A stretch of DNA of 64,000 bases from Locusta migratoria (GCA_026315105.1 CM048745.1:278852247-278916246); one strand, 5' to 3'; numbered from the stretch's first letter, positions 31,211 through 41,999 are shown. Program-made: numbers and translations. Notes: a model not told the origin generated them from the sequence alone.

Positions 31211-31825
31211 CTCAGGTGACAAAACTTTCAGGGTCTGGTGTATATCGTATTCCTTGCAGTTGTGGCATGTCATATATTGGTCAGACAATCAGGACTGTGG
31301 AAGACCGGTGTATTGAACATAAACGTTACACGCGCTTACAACAGCCCAACAAATCCGCTGTTGCAGAACACTGTCTTGACACCGGTCATCCTATTGAATA
31401 CAACAACACGGAGATCCTGGCATGCAACTCTACCTATTGGGGTAGTGTTATTAAGAAAGCTGTTGAAATCAAACTAGCGAGCGACCTTATAAACAGAGAT
31501 GGTGGTTTTTGTTTAAATTCTGCTTGGAATCCGGCACTGTCTCTCGTCAAAAAAACAGAGGGATAAAATTAATGTTGCCTCACCTGTTGATTAAGTCACT
31601 ATCGATATTTTTGATGTTTGGTCACCTTTGGTTGTGTTGACTCTGCTGTGACTTGTACTGTGTGTGTTATCTTCCTTGTTTACACTTTGCAAACCGAGGT
31701 ATTAAATACGCTTGCACATTGCTTCCGTAAGTGCAGTTGTGCCTTGAGAATGGCAGGGTGTTCTCCTGCCGAAATATCGGCGGTTGTCGACGACGTCACC
31801 CGGCAGCATACCCGTAAGTTGTTTG
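31211..31825 (+). mobile_element. Penelope-like element, 3' segment with GIY-YIG domain
   Basis: The plus strand reads GSGVYRIPCSCGMSYIGQT, then VEDRCIEHKRYTRLQ, AEHCLDTGHPIEY, AVEIKLASDLINRDGGF and SAWNPALSLVKK with a stop at 31564-31566. This is a complete GIY-YIG nuclease domain with the two hallmark motifs (GVY and YIG), a catalytic-type Arg region and the Glu in AVEIKL. The 3' end has a hammerhead-like hairpin. This segment is the best-preserved PLE nuclease in the window. Confidence 0.9.
31739..31783 (+). ncRNA. Hammerhead-like motif in PLE end (degenerate)
   Basis: A strong stem II (GGCAGG, loop GTGTTCT, CCTGCC) is followed by GAAA and TATC, and then GGCGG, which can pair with GTGCC just before the core. 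The first core strand (CTTGAGAA) departs from CTGANGA, so catalysis is unlikely. Confidence 0.4.
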
Positions 31826-31943
31826 AATTTTTACATATTCTTTCTCCGTTACGTTTTTCCGATCACCTTCGTTGTCTGAACTACTTTTATTGGTTCCACC
31901 TCTTATAGAGCATCGTGCTCCACACATTTTGATAAGTAGCTTA

Positions 31944-32073
31944 AGATACCTGACATCGTCTGGTATGGAGGCGATCAATTCGTTTTATAGCTTCCAAATG
32001 ATAAGCCAAGATCGCAAACTAACAATTTATTAAGTGACGACCAGTTTCGGTGCACTGTGTCACCATGATCTGG

Positions 32074-32144
<71 letters not shown>

Positions 32145-32293
32145 CTGGTCATCTTGTTAAAAAATTGGGTATGAAATAAGAAGTGCAACATTGCACTTAG
32201 TCACTATATAAACGTCTGTATTTTTTTATATAGTGACTAAGTGCAATGTTGCACTTCTTATTTTATACCCAATTTTTAACAAGATGACCAGAT

Positions 32294-32361
<68 letters not shown>

Positions 32362-32446
32362 CCAGATGATGGTGACACAGTGCACCGAAACCGGTCGTCA
32401 CTTAATAAATTGTTAGTTTGCGATCTTGGCTTATCATTTGGAAACT
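31944..32446. repeat. Large palindromic element with (TA)n arms
   Basis: Nearly perfect inverted arms run 31985-32212 and 32220-32446, with a small centre. Each arm holds a TA run (about 32079-32142 and 32297-32360), a TAGTGACTAAGTGCAATG block and a hammerhead-like motif. A 12-base repeat, ataagtagctta, flanks it (31932-31943 and 32447-32458). About 40 bases at the left (31944-31984) lie outside the palindrome. There is no coding capacity. Confidence 0.85.
32360..32405 (+). ncRNA. Hammerhead-like motif in palindrome arm
   Basis: TGAC, then CAGATGA, a stem TGGTG to CACC, GAAA, CCGGTC and GTCA. The first TGAC can pair with GTCA after the cleavage triplet. Core position 4 is A in place of U. 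A mirrored copy with further changes lies at about 32030-32077 on the minus strand. Confidence 0.4.
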
Positions 32447-32698
32447 ATAAGTAGCTTACTCCGCCCAAAGAATTATGTTTTGAAATAACCTCAAATTAAA
32501 TTTGATACAACTAATTTTTAAAACCATTTGAACTACACTGTTTAGAAGTTGTTTCGATGAAGTGCAGACTTTAATTGTGTCTCACCACATGAAATGCTCA
32601 CTCACTTTCGTTGTTACATTTCCAGAATTTCACCACCTTTTTATTCCTGGAGGAAGTAAGATGAATACTGATATTAGGTTTGCATGTCAGATTTTAAA

Positions 32699-33801
32699 TA
32701 CAGTCCTGGCCATTAAAATTGCTACACCACGAAGATGACGTGCTACATACGCGAAATTTAACCGACAGGAAGAAGATGCTGTGATATGCAAATGATTAAC
32801 TTTTCAGAGTATTCACACGAGTTTGGCGCTGGTGGCGACACCTACAACGTGATGGCATGAGGAAAGTTTCCAACCGATTTCTCATACACAAACAGCAGTT
32901 GACCGGCGTTGCCTGGTAAAACGTAGTTGTGATGCCTAGTGTCAGAAAGAGAAATGCGTACCATTACGTTTACGACTTTGATAAAGGTCAGATTGTAGCC
33001 TATCGCGATTGCGGTTTATGGTGTCGCGACATTGCTGCTCGCGTTGGTCGCGATCTAATGACTGTTAGCAGAATATGGTATCCGTGGGTTCAGCAGGACA
33101 TTACGGAACGTCGTGCTGGATCCCAACGGCCTCGTATCGCTAGCAGTCGAGATGACAGGCATCTTATATGCATGGCTGTAAGGGATCGTGCAGCCACGTT
33201 TCGATTCCTGAGTCAACAAATGGGGACGTTTGCAAGACCACAACCATCTCCACGAACAGTTCGACGTTTGCAGCAGCATGGACTATCAGCTCGGATACCA
33301 TGGCTGCGGTTACCATTGACGCTGCATCAGAGTCAGGAGCGCCTGCAATGGTGTACGAAACGACGAACCTGGGTGCCCGAATGGCAAAACGTCATTTTTT
33401 CGGATGAATCCAGGTTCTATTTACAGCTTCATGATGGTCGCATCCGTGTTTGGAGGGTCATCGCGGTGATCGCACATTGGAAGCGTGTATTCGTCATCGC
33501 CATACTGGCGTATCACCCGGTGTAATGGTATGGGGTGCTATTGATTACACGTCTCGACCACCTGTTGTTCGCATCGACGGCACTTTGAACAGTGGCCGTT
33601 ACATTTCAGATGTGTCACAACCAGTGGCTCTACCCTTCATTCGATCCCTGCGAAACCCTACATTTCAGCAGGATAATACACGACCGCATGGTGCAGGTCC
33701 TATACTGGCCTTTCTGGATACGGAAAATGTTCGACTGCTGCCCTGGCCAGCACATTCTCCAGATCACTCACCAACTGAAAACGTCTGGTCAATGGTGACC
33801 G
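32699..33801 (+). mobile_element. Tc1-like DNA transposon, right end missing
   Basis: The left end, CAGTCCTGGCCATTAAAATT, follows a TA at 32699-32700. The element then has a 230-base leader and a Tc1 transposase. The right inverted end cannot be found, and recognisable coding stops at about 33801. It is therefore truncated as well as frameshifted. Confidence 0.88.
32929..33801 (+). pseudogene. Tc1 transposase pseudogene
   Basis: The ATG at 32929 starts MPSVRKRNAYHYVYDFDKGQ, followed by the helix-turn-helix DNA-binding part (DIAARVGRDLMTVSRIW). The catalytic domain has VIFSDESRFYL (first Asp), QQDNTRPH (second Asp) and HSPDHSPTENVWSM, where Glu is the third residue, giving the Tc1 D,D34E layout. 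A one-base shift near 33450 moves the frame after RIRVWR to HRGDRTLEACI. The protein stops matching after MVTEQ, about 20-40 residues before the usual end. All three catalytic residues are visible, but the frameshift and truncation make it dead. Confidence 0.92.
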
Positions 33802-34604
33802 AGCAACACAGTAATTTTAAAACAATCGGCATTTTACCAATTTTAAATAGTCAAAGATGTGTGTTTTCTATTAAACGCGACTAGAAATACTTATTTAGAC
33901 ACATTAAGTGCATTCCAGACTGTTCTTTGACTGACAGGAAAATGCTGTGCACGTGATCGATCGCGTAACATAAAGGCGCGATTTCTTGCGGATTAATGAC
34001 CTGTTGCACTAAAAGCCAATAACAGATATCTCAGATGAGTGGAAACATAAGTAAGATAAACATTGCGTGGCATACGGCTCTAATTTGTCTGGAGAAGATA
34101 TGTATGATACGCGTCTCAGCAGCAGCCAAGGAGGTTACCAGCAGCACGCTAACAATGATGTGCTTTGCTTTACGAGTTAGCTCGGTTATTCTAGATAGCA
34201 GACCCAGTACATCAGCTGAGTTTGACGGATTTTTAAATGCGCCGAGAAAAAAAAACGAAATTAATGAACATTTTATCTTTATTCCTGCAAGAAAACAGGG
34301 AATATCTAATTTTGACGGATTTTTTACTATTTTTCTGGCGCTTAAACAAAGTAACGGTTCCTAAGTTTTAAAATATTTTTTATGTTTTCTTTATTTTGCA
34401 AGAAAATACAGAGATATCTAATTTTGACAGATTTTGACGGATGTTTGGGTGTTGGAAAAAAATATCATGAGTTGGCAACACTGGCATGGTGGGGTTCTTG
34501 CACATTCCAGTAGTCAGGTGACACATCATCTAAACCTAACAGTCCCCGGAAGATGGATCGGTAGATAATGGCACGTTTCTAGGCCACTAAGGTCCCCGAC
34601 CTTT
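33802..34604. other. Unassigned DNA with repeated TTTGACGGATT motif
   Basis: A TTTGACGGATTTTT-like motif recurs near 34224, 34312 and 34435, and the stretch ends with GAGTTGGCAACACTGG, which resembles the end of other TIR elements here. I cannot define an opposite end, so no element is called. Confidence 0.4.
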
Positions 34605-34800
34605 AAAAATGTCTCAATGTTTGTATATCTTATGGGACTTACCTACGGGGTCATCAGTCCCTAACTTACATACTACTTACGAACTAGCTAATACTAAGGC
34701 GGCACAAATATCCATGGCCGAGGGGGGGATTCGAACCCCCGACCAAAGTGGCCGTGCAAAACTTCACTGGCGCGCCGCAGTCCTCTCGGCCACCGCGGCC
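34605..34800 (-). repeat. SINE-A copy
   Basis: This is a reverse-strand copy with B box GATTCGAACCCCCGACC. The flanks gtccccgaccttt and gtcccgaccctt are similar and may be a diverged TSD. Confidence 0.92.
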
Positions 34801-34844
34801 TGTCCCGACCCTTACCCCTGCAGATTTTTTATGGTTGGGGATGG

Positions 34845-35140
34845 TTGAAAGGCGAAGTCTACAAAGAAAAGGTGAGCACCACAAGAGCCGATTTGATCGT
34901 TCTGATTATGAATAGTGCAGCCCTCGTAAAACAACTCAAAGACGATCACAGAGGAACTATACGTCGCGTCATCAAGAGAAGTCAAAAGCGCATTGGAGTT
35001 GTTGGTGCAACTGTTGAAAATCAAATTCAAACGCCTTTATTTGCCTTTGCTTTAAGTTTCTTTGTGGAAGATCGTAACGGCTATCGTAACGGCTATATCT
35101 CTGTACGCAATAAAAATGGTCATTGTTATATGGCATTTTT
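34845..35140 (+). CDS. Unrecognised coding-like segment
   Basis: An open frame of about 98 codons starts at ATG 34845 and is open until the SINE-B at 35141. The translation is balanced in composition. It contains ALVKQLKDDHRGTIRRVIKR, then RIGVVGATVENQIQTPLF, ALSFFVEDRNGYRNGYISV and NKNGHCYMAF. It has a hydrophobic-to-basic amphipathic pattern but no motif I can place. The frame is cut by the SINE, so any original protein continued to the right. It may be a transposon relic or a host exon. I do not assign a function. Confidence 0.3.
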
Positions 35141-35322
35141 AAATGTTCAAATGTTTGTAAATAAATGGGACCAAACTGCTATGATTATCAGTCCCTAGGC
35201 TTATCAACTACTTAAACTAACTTATGCTAAGGACAACAAACACACCCAAGCCCGAGGGAGGATTCGAACCACCCACCTCCCTGACATGGGGGCTAGAACC
35301 GCACGCCTATTCCCGCGCGGCA
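35141..35322 (-). repeat. SINE-B copy
   Basis: This is a reverse-strand copy with B box GGATTCGAACCACC and head CCCGCGCGGC. It interrupts the open frame to its left. Confidence 0.85.
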
Positions 35323-36510
35323 ATTCGCCTATATTAAAATACTAGCACCTCCTAAAATATTTACTATTCGTCCTGAAACACGCATGTGGGGGCTCATTGC
35401 TCGGGTGACAGTGAAGACCTCCACGGGAGTGAATGCAGAAAGAATAGAGTCGAAAGCAGTAGAAGAGGCATCGCATTTAACAAAATCCACCGTATGCCTT
35501 TAGTTGAACATGCTAAGGCACCAGAACACGCTATGTATCGAGATAGGTCAGGACTGCGGGCGACTTCCGTTTTGCCTTATCTTGTTGAAAAGTAACGTAA
35601 CGTATACCTCGGAAAGTGTTGTGTAGCTAATGGCAGTCAGCACTTGACAGGCCAGGTGGAAGATTATGGTGTCAACGTCCAGTCGACAACCGGGTGTTGG
35701 GCCCGCATGACGATAACGAATGCAATACAGGGCCGGGACCCATCTGGGAAAACGACTCAGTATACTGTTTTCTTTGCGCCCCTCTCTTGCTGTTCTGTCA
35801 AGCCACAACAATGGTTGCCGTGTAGATAGTTTGTGATTCTCCAGACATCGTCGCTCTTCCATATCCCAGACGTCCCGGGTTTTCTTTATTTTTAAGTCCT
35901 TCATATATCGTAAGATTGATTTTACACGAATTTCACCCTTAGTTTCTATGTAATACGTCGTCCTTTTTGTCCAGTATATTTATATTTTCCGTTGCAGTGT
36001 TTGTAATACTTTCTCGCAATAACGTACTAGAAGTATCTTCAACACTTTTTGATGTGGTGTATTTCTCAATATGCTATATAAGACACACATATTGTGCTCT
36101 AAAAACTGTATTTCCTGGGATGTTTAGCTGTGTTATGATATTTTGCGGCTGAGGTAGTACTTTCAAAAGAGCTAAACAAAAACTTACGTTCGAATATCAC
36201 AGACGATTTTTACTATTAAATATTGCTTCAAGTCATATAATAAATAATTTTTTTGCGCCGACAGTTAATAAACCATTTTTATTTTATTTATTTATTTATT
36301 TATTTCCTCAGAATCTCTTGGGGAAACTGAACATTCTATAGCCACCTCTGGAAAGATTTGAGCAGTTTGTGGCAACACAACCACCCATAATATAGTGCTA
36401 AACTGCTGTGACGCAAATCCTATAGCACTATAGAATGTTTAACTTAAGGGCTAAGGGAATTCAAATGGCGAATGCGTCAGTCGTACTTATAGGAGCCTTA
36501 GTTAACACGG
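35323..36510. other. Unassigned DNA with (TTTA)n
   Basis: No gene is supported here. A TTTA microsatellite lies at 36279-36306. Confidence 0.6.
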
Positions 36511-36522
36511 CCTTTATTAAAT

Positions 36523-36700
36523 TCAAATGTTCAAATGTTTGTTAAGCTCATGGGACTTAACTACGTGGTCATCAGTCCCTAAACTTACAAACTACTTATC
36601 AGCTACCTTATACTAATGACGGCACAAATATCCATGCCCGAGGGGGGATTCGAACCCCCGACCGTAGTGGCCGTGCAGACCCCTCGGCCACCGCGGCCGG
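36523..36700 (-). repeat. SINE-A copy with internal deletion
   Basis: This is a reverse-strand copy lacking about 25 bases between the B box and A box (GCAGACCCCTCGGCC). The TSD is a perfect cctttattaaat (36511-36522 and 36701-36712). Confidence 0.95.
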
Positions 36701-36712
36701 CCTTTATTAAAT

Positions 36713-37295
36713 CAAACCCACTCTGAAGCCGAATGATCAACGTGACAAACCCTAATGCTGGCGACAACACAAATGACATACGGTAATTTTTCTTAAATTC
36801 GTCTACGTTTTGGTGACATTAATAATAAATTTTGAACAAAGTATGTCATTTGACATGTTTAGAAATATGTTCGTCTCGTTTGTCAATGAAGTGATTGAAA
36901 GAGTGTGGCAATTTGTTTTGTGCAAAACTTCACGAGGAGCTGTTTGTCGGGAGATTATGTATTTTGTCTGGAGTCTGGATGTAGTATGAAATATCAGGAG
37001 AGTCATGACGAATCGCAGCCATCTGGCAAACTACGTGATAGACTTTCTCCTCCTTTCACGAGGAATAATACGATTTTCTCACGAACAACTAATATTCAAG
37101 AGTAATTTCTTAAGAAGAAAACTGCTACATTCCCTTTCCTTGTATGCAAAATGCAGCTGGCGATACTCGTACCTATTTCTCACCGTCTGTTGACTTGAGT
37201 AGATCGCTTAGACCCCGTTTTCTTATGGTTTAAGCACTTGTGGTGTCTGACCTACTTATTGCAGTGTGTCTCTCTTTACGGGGTTCAGCCGCCAT
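36713..37295. other. Unassigned DNA
   Basis: This AT-rich DNA has only small frames and no recognisable feature. Confidence 0.6.
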
Positions 37296-37390
37296 ATCTC
37301 TGACTACCAAGTTAAGCAGTAGTAGGTCAGGCCACTGTGTGGTCGCCCGCCAGTTTGTCGGGTTAACAGGTTCTCAGGCAGTCGCGCTAC
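37296..37390 (+). repeat. Possible 5S-rRNA-derived repeat fragment
   Basis: GACTACCAAGTTAAGCAG, then GTAGGTCAGGCCACT and TGGTCGCCCGCCAG, resembles the internal promoter part of 5S rRNA (AGTTAAGCAG, GTCGGGC, GTGACCGCC). 5S-derived SINEs (SINE3 type) exist in animals. The match is partial and I cannot define the ends. Confidence 0.3.
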
Positions 37391-38285
37391 AGCAAAAAAT
37401 TGGAGGGCAGTCTGAATAGGTCCCTGATCATCGGGATGCCAGCACGTTAAGAAGCACAGTGGTTAAGTGCAGGCCAAGTGCTTAGTTCTGCGAGGTTCAA
37501 CTTAGGTAGGGGCAGCTTTGCCCCATACCACAGCAGAATACTCCATCAAAAGCCTTATTACAGCCAAGTAGTGCACCTGAATACAGACGGTCTAATGCGT
37601 CAACGTCTGCTGTAGCAGCAGCTTCCGCCGCCATTTTAGTTCCAAGCGGCGACAGCGTGAGCTTCTCAAAGGGAGTTCTTTGCTGTTACTGCGTTTAAAT
37701 ATCGCTTGCTTCACTTCTACTACACATGTCAAGAGGTAAATAATGATTTGAATTCAAAATTAACATGATCATAATAAATTATTTTAATAAAGTTTCCAAA
37801 ATCGTTAAATATATTTTTTTGGATTTTGTCCACCTAGGCAATTTTTTCTCATTGGACAATCACATTTATTGGATGCCAGATGCACTTGCATAGCTTCGCG
37901 ATAACTCCACGTTTTCGAATGTGATATGATAAATTTGCTCAGAATACAATCCCAGGTCTGTATGGAATATTTTTCAAAATTCAAATAAAATTCATTTTCA
38001 GTGTACAAGATATGAAAGTACATTATTATGATAAACAAGGATGCAATATAAGATTTATGAATAAGAGAGGAATGACTCACTGAAAATGGTTGTTACTGCT
38101 GTCAAATTCAATCATTTCTAACCATTCGCTCTATTTTTTCAAACTGGCTGTCTTCAAAATGAAACTATCAATTAGTTAGTTTAATAAGTTGATACGACAT
38201 AAAGTGGATGTTCATAAATGTTGTCAGTTATGACTTATGGCAAAAAGCACGTAATTAAGTCGTTGAATACCGACTGCCTCAAACA
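37391..38285. other. Unassigned DNA
   Basis: No gene or repeat is recognised. A 91-codon minus frame at 37805-38080 has no motif I can place. Confidence 0.55.
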
Positions 38286-38297
38286 GGTGAATAAGAA

Positions 38298-38487
38298 AAA
38301 TGTTTGTAAAGTCTATGGGACTTAACTACAGGGTCATCAGTCCCTAAACTTACAAACTACTTATGAACTAACTAAGACTAAGGACAGCACAAATATCCAT
38401 GCCCGAGGGGGGATTCGAACCCCCGACCGTAGTGGCCGTCCAGACCGTGACTGGAGCGCCTCAGTCTCCTCGGCCACCGCGGCCGGC
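38298..38487 (-). repeat. SINE-A copy
   Basis: This is a full reverse-strand copy. The TSD is a perfect ggtgaataagaa (38286-38297 and 38488-38499). Confidence 0.96.
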
Positions 38488-38499
38488 GGTGAATAAGAA

Positions 38500-39245
38500 G
38501 CTTCCAATTTGGAGGTCAGACACTGCCAGTAAACTGTAACTTAGCTATGAAGTAGGCTCACAGACGCTTGTGCATTTTAACATCGCAGTAGTTTCAAACA
38601 TGGTTTACAAGTACGAGCCATATGAGCCATTGTAATTAGTAAAAACAGTATGCACCTTTAAAAGTAATATTGTTTTAGTCTATATGTTGATACTGTTTGT
38701 TTTCGCCAATACATAAATAGATAAAAGTCGTTTACAAAAAGTTGTGCCGGAACCTTGGCTAAAAGTGTTGAAACCTGCCGTTTACAATGTGTTGAAATCG
38801 TATGTAATTACAAATGAATTAATCCATTTCGTATAGTTTTGAAGGCCTTATTGGTGTCTATTTCTCATGATGATAGGGTATTATCAATACTTCATAGCTT
38901 TCAAGGTCCAGGGAAAAACAAAACCATTTTGTGAACAATTTGAACAATTGGAAGCTGCACAGCCACCATGCTGAAAGCATACTGATTGCGTCCACGCGGA
39001 GGAACAAAAATGGCTGATGCGCGTGCCCGTCTATATCCACGTCACTGTACAATGAATTGGAAGTTTCGATTTCGGGTTTAAATGGGAAAAAGGGTTTTCA
39101 GTCTGCCCAACGCTTTACCCCTTGTCTCACGAACGTGAGGACCCTATGTCAGGTACATGTATAGGGTCACGCCTTGGCATTTACCGGTTCTCTACTAGTG
39201 GATGAGGCTTCCGATGATTCCGACAGCAAATAAATCAATTTTTTT
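38500..39245. other. Unassigned DNA
   Basis: No supportable feature is seen. A short palindromic GTCTCACGAACGTGAGGAC lies at about 39123-39141. Confidence 0.5.
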
Positions 39246-39290
39246 TATTCCTTCAGTAAAAAACCGCCTTGATTGCAAATAGTTTTATTA

Positions 39291-39334
39291 ATTAATGACA
39301 CGTTTCGCCCTTTAACAGGGCATCTTCAGATTAT
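39291..39334 (-). ncRNA. Hammerhead-like motif, left arm
   Basis: On the minus strand: ATAAT, CTGAAGA, stem TGCCC to GGGC, GAAA, CGTGTC, ATTAAT. ATAAT before the core can pair with ATTA after the cleavage triplet GTC. All core bases match the consensus. Confidence 0.6.
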
Positions 39335-39637
39335 AATGCGGCGCTCTTCGTGGTTTGACACCGTAAGTTGTTTTGCGGTGTTTCTATTTTTTGGAATTTT
39401 TGGAATTTTTGGATTTCCTGTAGCCCTTAATAGAAGCGGTGGTCTCTGGTGATGCAAGATAAGCCCATGTTTACAATTGTGCTCACGGGCGGTGGGCGGG
39501 CGTGGTGTGCTGCTCCGCCGACTTGTACAGACTGTACAGACTTGTACAGACTGTACAAGTCAGCGGAGCAGCACACCACAGGGCTACACCATTATGGGCT
39601 ACAGGAATCCAAAAATTCCAGAAAAATAGAGCGCATT

Positions 39638-39682
39638 ATAATCTGAAGATGCCCTCCTAAAGGGCGAAACGTGTCATTAATT
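39638..39682 (+). ncRNA. Hammerhead-like motif, right arm
   Basis: CTGAAGA (39643-39649) is followed by stem II (TGCCC with GGGC), GAAA (39666-39669), CGTGTC and ATTAATT. TAAT before the core pairs with ATTA after GTC (helix I). Every invariant core position matches, so this is the best candidate for an active hammerhead in the window, though helix III would be minimal. Confidence 0.6.
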
Positions 39683-39726
39683 AATAAAACAATTTGCAAT
39701 CAAGATGGTTTTTTACTGAAGGAATA

Positions 39727-40234
39727 TTTATTCTCACTGATTACTGTACACCATGGACTGGAAATCATTTTATTTATTTTTTTATTTGATTTTTCCAAAG
39801 ATGTTAAACGAGGTTTGTTTCTTGGCTGCAACTTCTTGTGGATATGCTGTAACACTAAACACCTACACACACACACACACCAAAAGTCGCAATCGGAAAT
39901 TTTAAATTGTATGGAAACACAAAGCAATATGAAAGGCAGACATGAAAGCAACGTGATATATAACAAAAGGTACAGGCAAGAATGGAATAACAGAAACGAA
40001 TCTTCTTGCTCTGTCTGCATGCTATCATTCTTGACACAGAGTTGGATTCGCTGCCATGTGCGTCTGGTTGCTGGTGCAACATTTAATTGCCGGGGCTATA
40101 TTCGGCCCAGATATAGACATTTCGCGACGAGGCGCTAAGCTACACAGCACCTTCAACTGTCAGCATAACGTCGCGGCGCGCCACTAATGTTGGGAGTAGC
40201 TTTTTGCATGATCACGTCGCGCATTCATATCATA
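39727..40234. other. Unassigned DNA
   Basis: A 155-codon plus frame (39671-40138) starts within the palindrome arm and has no recognisable motif. A CA run lies at 39867-39886. Confidence 0.5.
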
Positions 40235-40535
40235 ATAATAATAATTTTGTGTAGCTCAGTGGCCTGGTGCAAGTATTTCAACTGGACGACACTTCGGCGA
40301 CTTGCGTTTCCCTAGCCTACCCCAGTTATTCAACCGGGGAAAGGAAAGGGGACCTACAGCTTAACGTGGAACCCGAACCACGCGTCGTTTCTGGCTACTC
40401 CTCGCATCGTTGAGAGGTGAAGGATGGGTAAAACGCAGACTGAAAAAAAAAAAAAAAAATCCGAGATCCGACCGAGTTTCGAGCCAGCGACCCTTCGGTT
40501 TCTAGTCGAGCGCTTTCCCCTGAGACTAAATTATC
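40235..40535 (-). repeat. Probable SINE-like repeat
   Basis: The sequence contains TGTGTAGCTCAGTGGCCTGG and ACTTCGGCGACTTGCGTTTC, an A tract (40443-40459) and then TCGAGCCAGCGACCC. These look like tRNA-derived elements, but the box order is unclear. I give it as probable only. Confidence 0.4.
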
Positions 40536-41734
40536 ATGATGATTTCATTCATTTATGCTTCTGGGTCGAAATGAACGATAAGGTTTTTTCTTTATTCAAC
40601 GAGGCAGTCATCTTTCAGCGACGCTCGGAAGTTCTGGGACTGTAATGCCCGCCAAACGCTTTCTTGTCGATTTTGTTGGTGAACGAAGCAGTTATGCTTT
40701 TTAAGCGTTCGGTAACTTCTTTGTCGTCCTTTTGTTTCTGTGGTCTCTTGGAAAAGGCCTTTTCTTTCCAATTTGCGAAGATTAATCTCCGCTAGGGCTT
40801 CTTTCTTGAAAGGATTAAAAATATGTTCTCTAATTTCATCGTTTGTCCTACCCGTTCATTCCTTTCCATGTATCCGTACACTAAGAAGAACGTTCTTCAT
40901 TTTTGAATTTACTTGTATCCGCCATTATAACACAATGTTTACAACAGTGTCAACTTGGTAGCTAAACAGAACACAAGAAATATTTTCATGGAGCGTTGAC
41001 GTTGCCCGCATCGTCAACCAGAAGACAGGGAACATTATCTTCAACCTAGAATACATTTCCATGTATACATGTAACCGCAAATCTATACGTCAAGTTACAT
41101 GAAATAATTTCCAACTCTGACTTCTAGCGCAGCTTTCAATTTAGTTAGCATTTGGCATTCCAATTTGTGCTGTGTATTATCAGAATTTCGTTCGAACACG
41201 CCACGCTACCCCAAAGTGCATTCGATGCCGATTCGAAGAACTACAAGGGCATGAAAGGGGCTATATCAATTAGATCAGGGAGGAAGGATAGTCATCTCAT
41301 CATCTGAGCAATTGAGAGTACGCGGTGAGCAACGAGAATGTGATATATACCACAGGAGAAGGAGATCCAGTTTTGCAATACGATAGCGGACTACCATCTC
41401 TGAATTAATTATAAATACACGATCCAAATCTTTGCTGTTCACAGGGGCGGATGTCAGATAATCTCCGGCTCAGTAGAAAGACTCCGGCCACCTCTTTGTA
41501 CCCCATTCCCAATCAAACAAAAGTCTCACAGTTTCGAAGACTCAAGACAGTGCAGTGATAGCACGCTAGCTAAGCATTCTAAAAAATAAAAAATAAATAA
41601 GTAAAAATAAACAAGAGCTGCTGGGGGGAGGGGCGAACGACCATTGCCCCCCTCCCCCCCTCTTAGATCTACATATGGCAGTCCAAAAACTATACTTGTT
41701 GTCCAATTTCATTAAGTAATCTTTTGTCAAACAG
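40536..41734. other. Unassigned DNA
   Basis: A minus-strand stretch near 40640-40860 can be read as NWKEKAFSKRPQKQKDDKEV, rich in Lys and Glu, but with stops and no motif. The rest is unassigned. G and C runs occur at 41622-41660. Confidence 0.45.
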
Positions 41735-41747
41735 ACGATCAGTTTGA

Positions 41748-41999
41748 AGGCAGGAACCTTAGGGTTTAACGTCCCGTCGACAGCGTGATCATTAGAGACG
41801 GAGCATACGCTCGGATTTTTGGGGAAGGATTAGGGGAGGAAATTGGGTCGTGCCCTTTGAAAGGATCCATCCCGGCATTTGCCTAGAGTGATTTAGGGAA
41901 ATCACAGAAAACCTAAATCTGGATGGCCGGAGGTGGATTTGAACCACCGTCCCTCCGAATGCGAGTCCATTGTGTTACCACTGCGCCACCTCGCTCGGT
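41748..41999 (-). repeat. SINE-E copy
   Basis: This is a tRNA-derived SINE, reverse strand, of about 250 bases. The B box is GTGGATTTGAACCACC and the A-box side ends CTGCGCCACCTCGCTCGG. The 3' end is AGGGTTTAACGTCCCGTCGA. The TSD is a perfect acgatcagtttga (41735-41747 and 42000-42012). Confidence 0.93.

Larger units (their letters stand above)
39246..39726. repeat. Palindromic element with paired hammerhead motifs
   Basis: The inverted arms (39246-39440 and about 39585-39726) share ATTCCTTCAGTAAAAAACCG, ATTAATTAATGACACG and the motif region. The centre is another perfect inverted repeat, GTGTGCTGCTCCGC with TGTACAGACT units (39507-39575). Each arm contains a complete hammerhead-like core. 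There are no reading frames of note, and it does not resemble a classic MITE because no short TSD can be seen. Confidence 0.8.

Noticed and set aside
33802..34500. Possible TIR element ending GAGTTGGCAACACTGG
   Set aside because: I could not find a matching opposite end or TSD.
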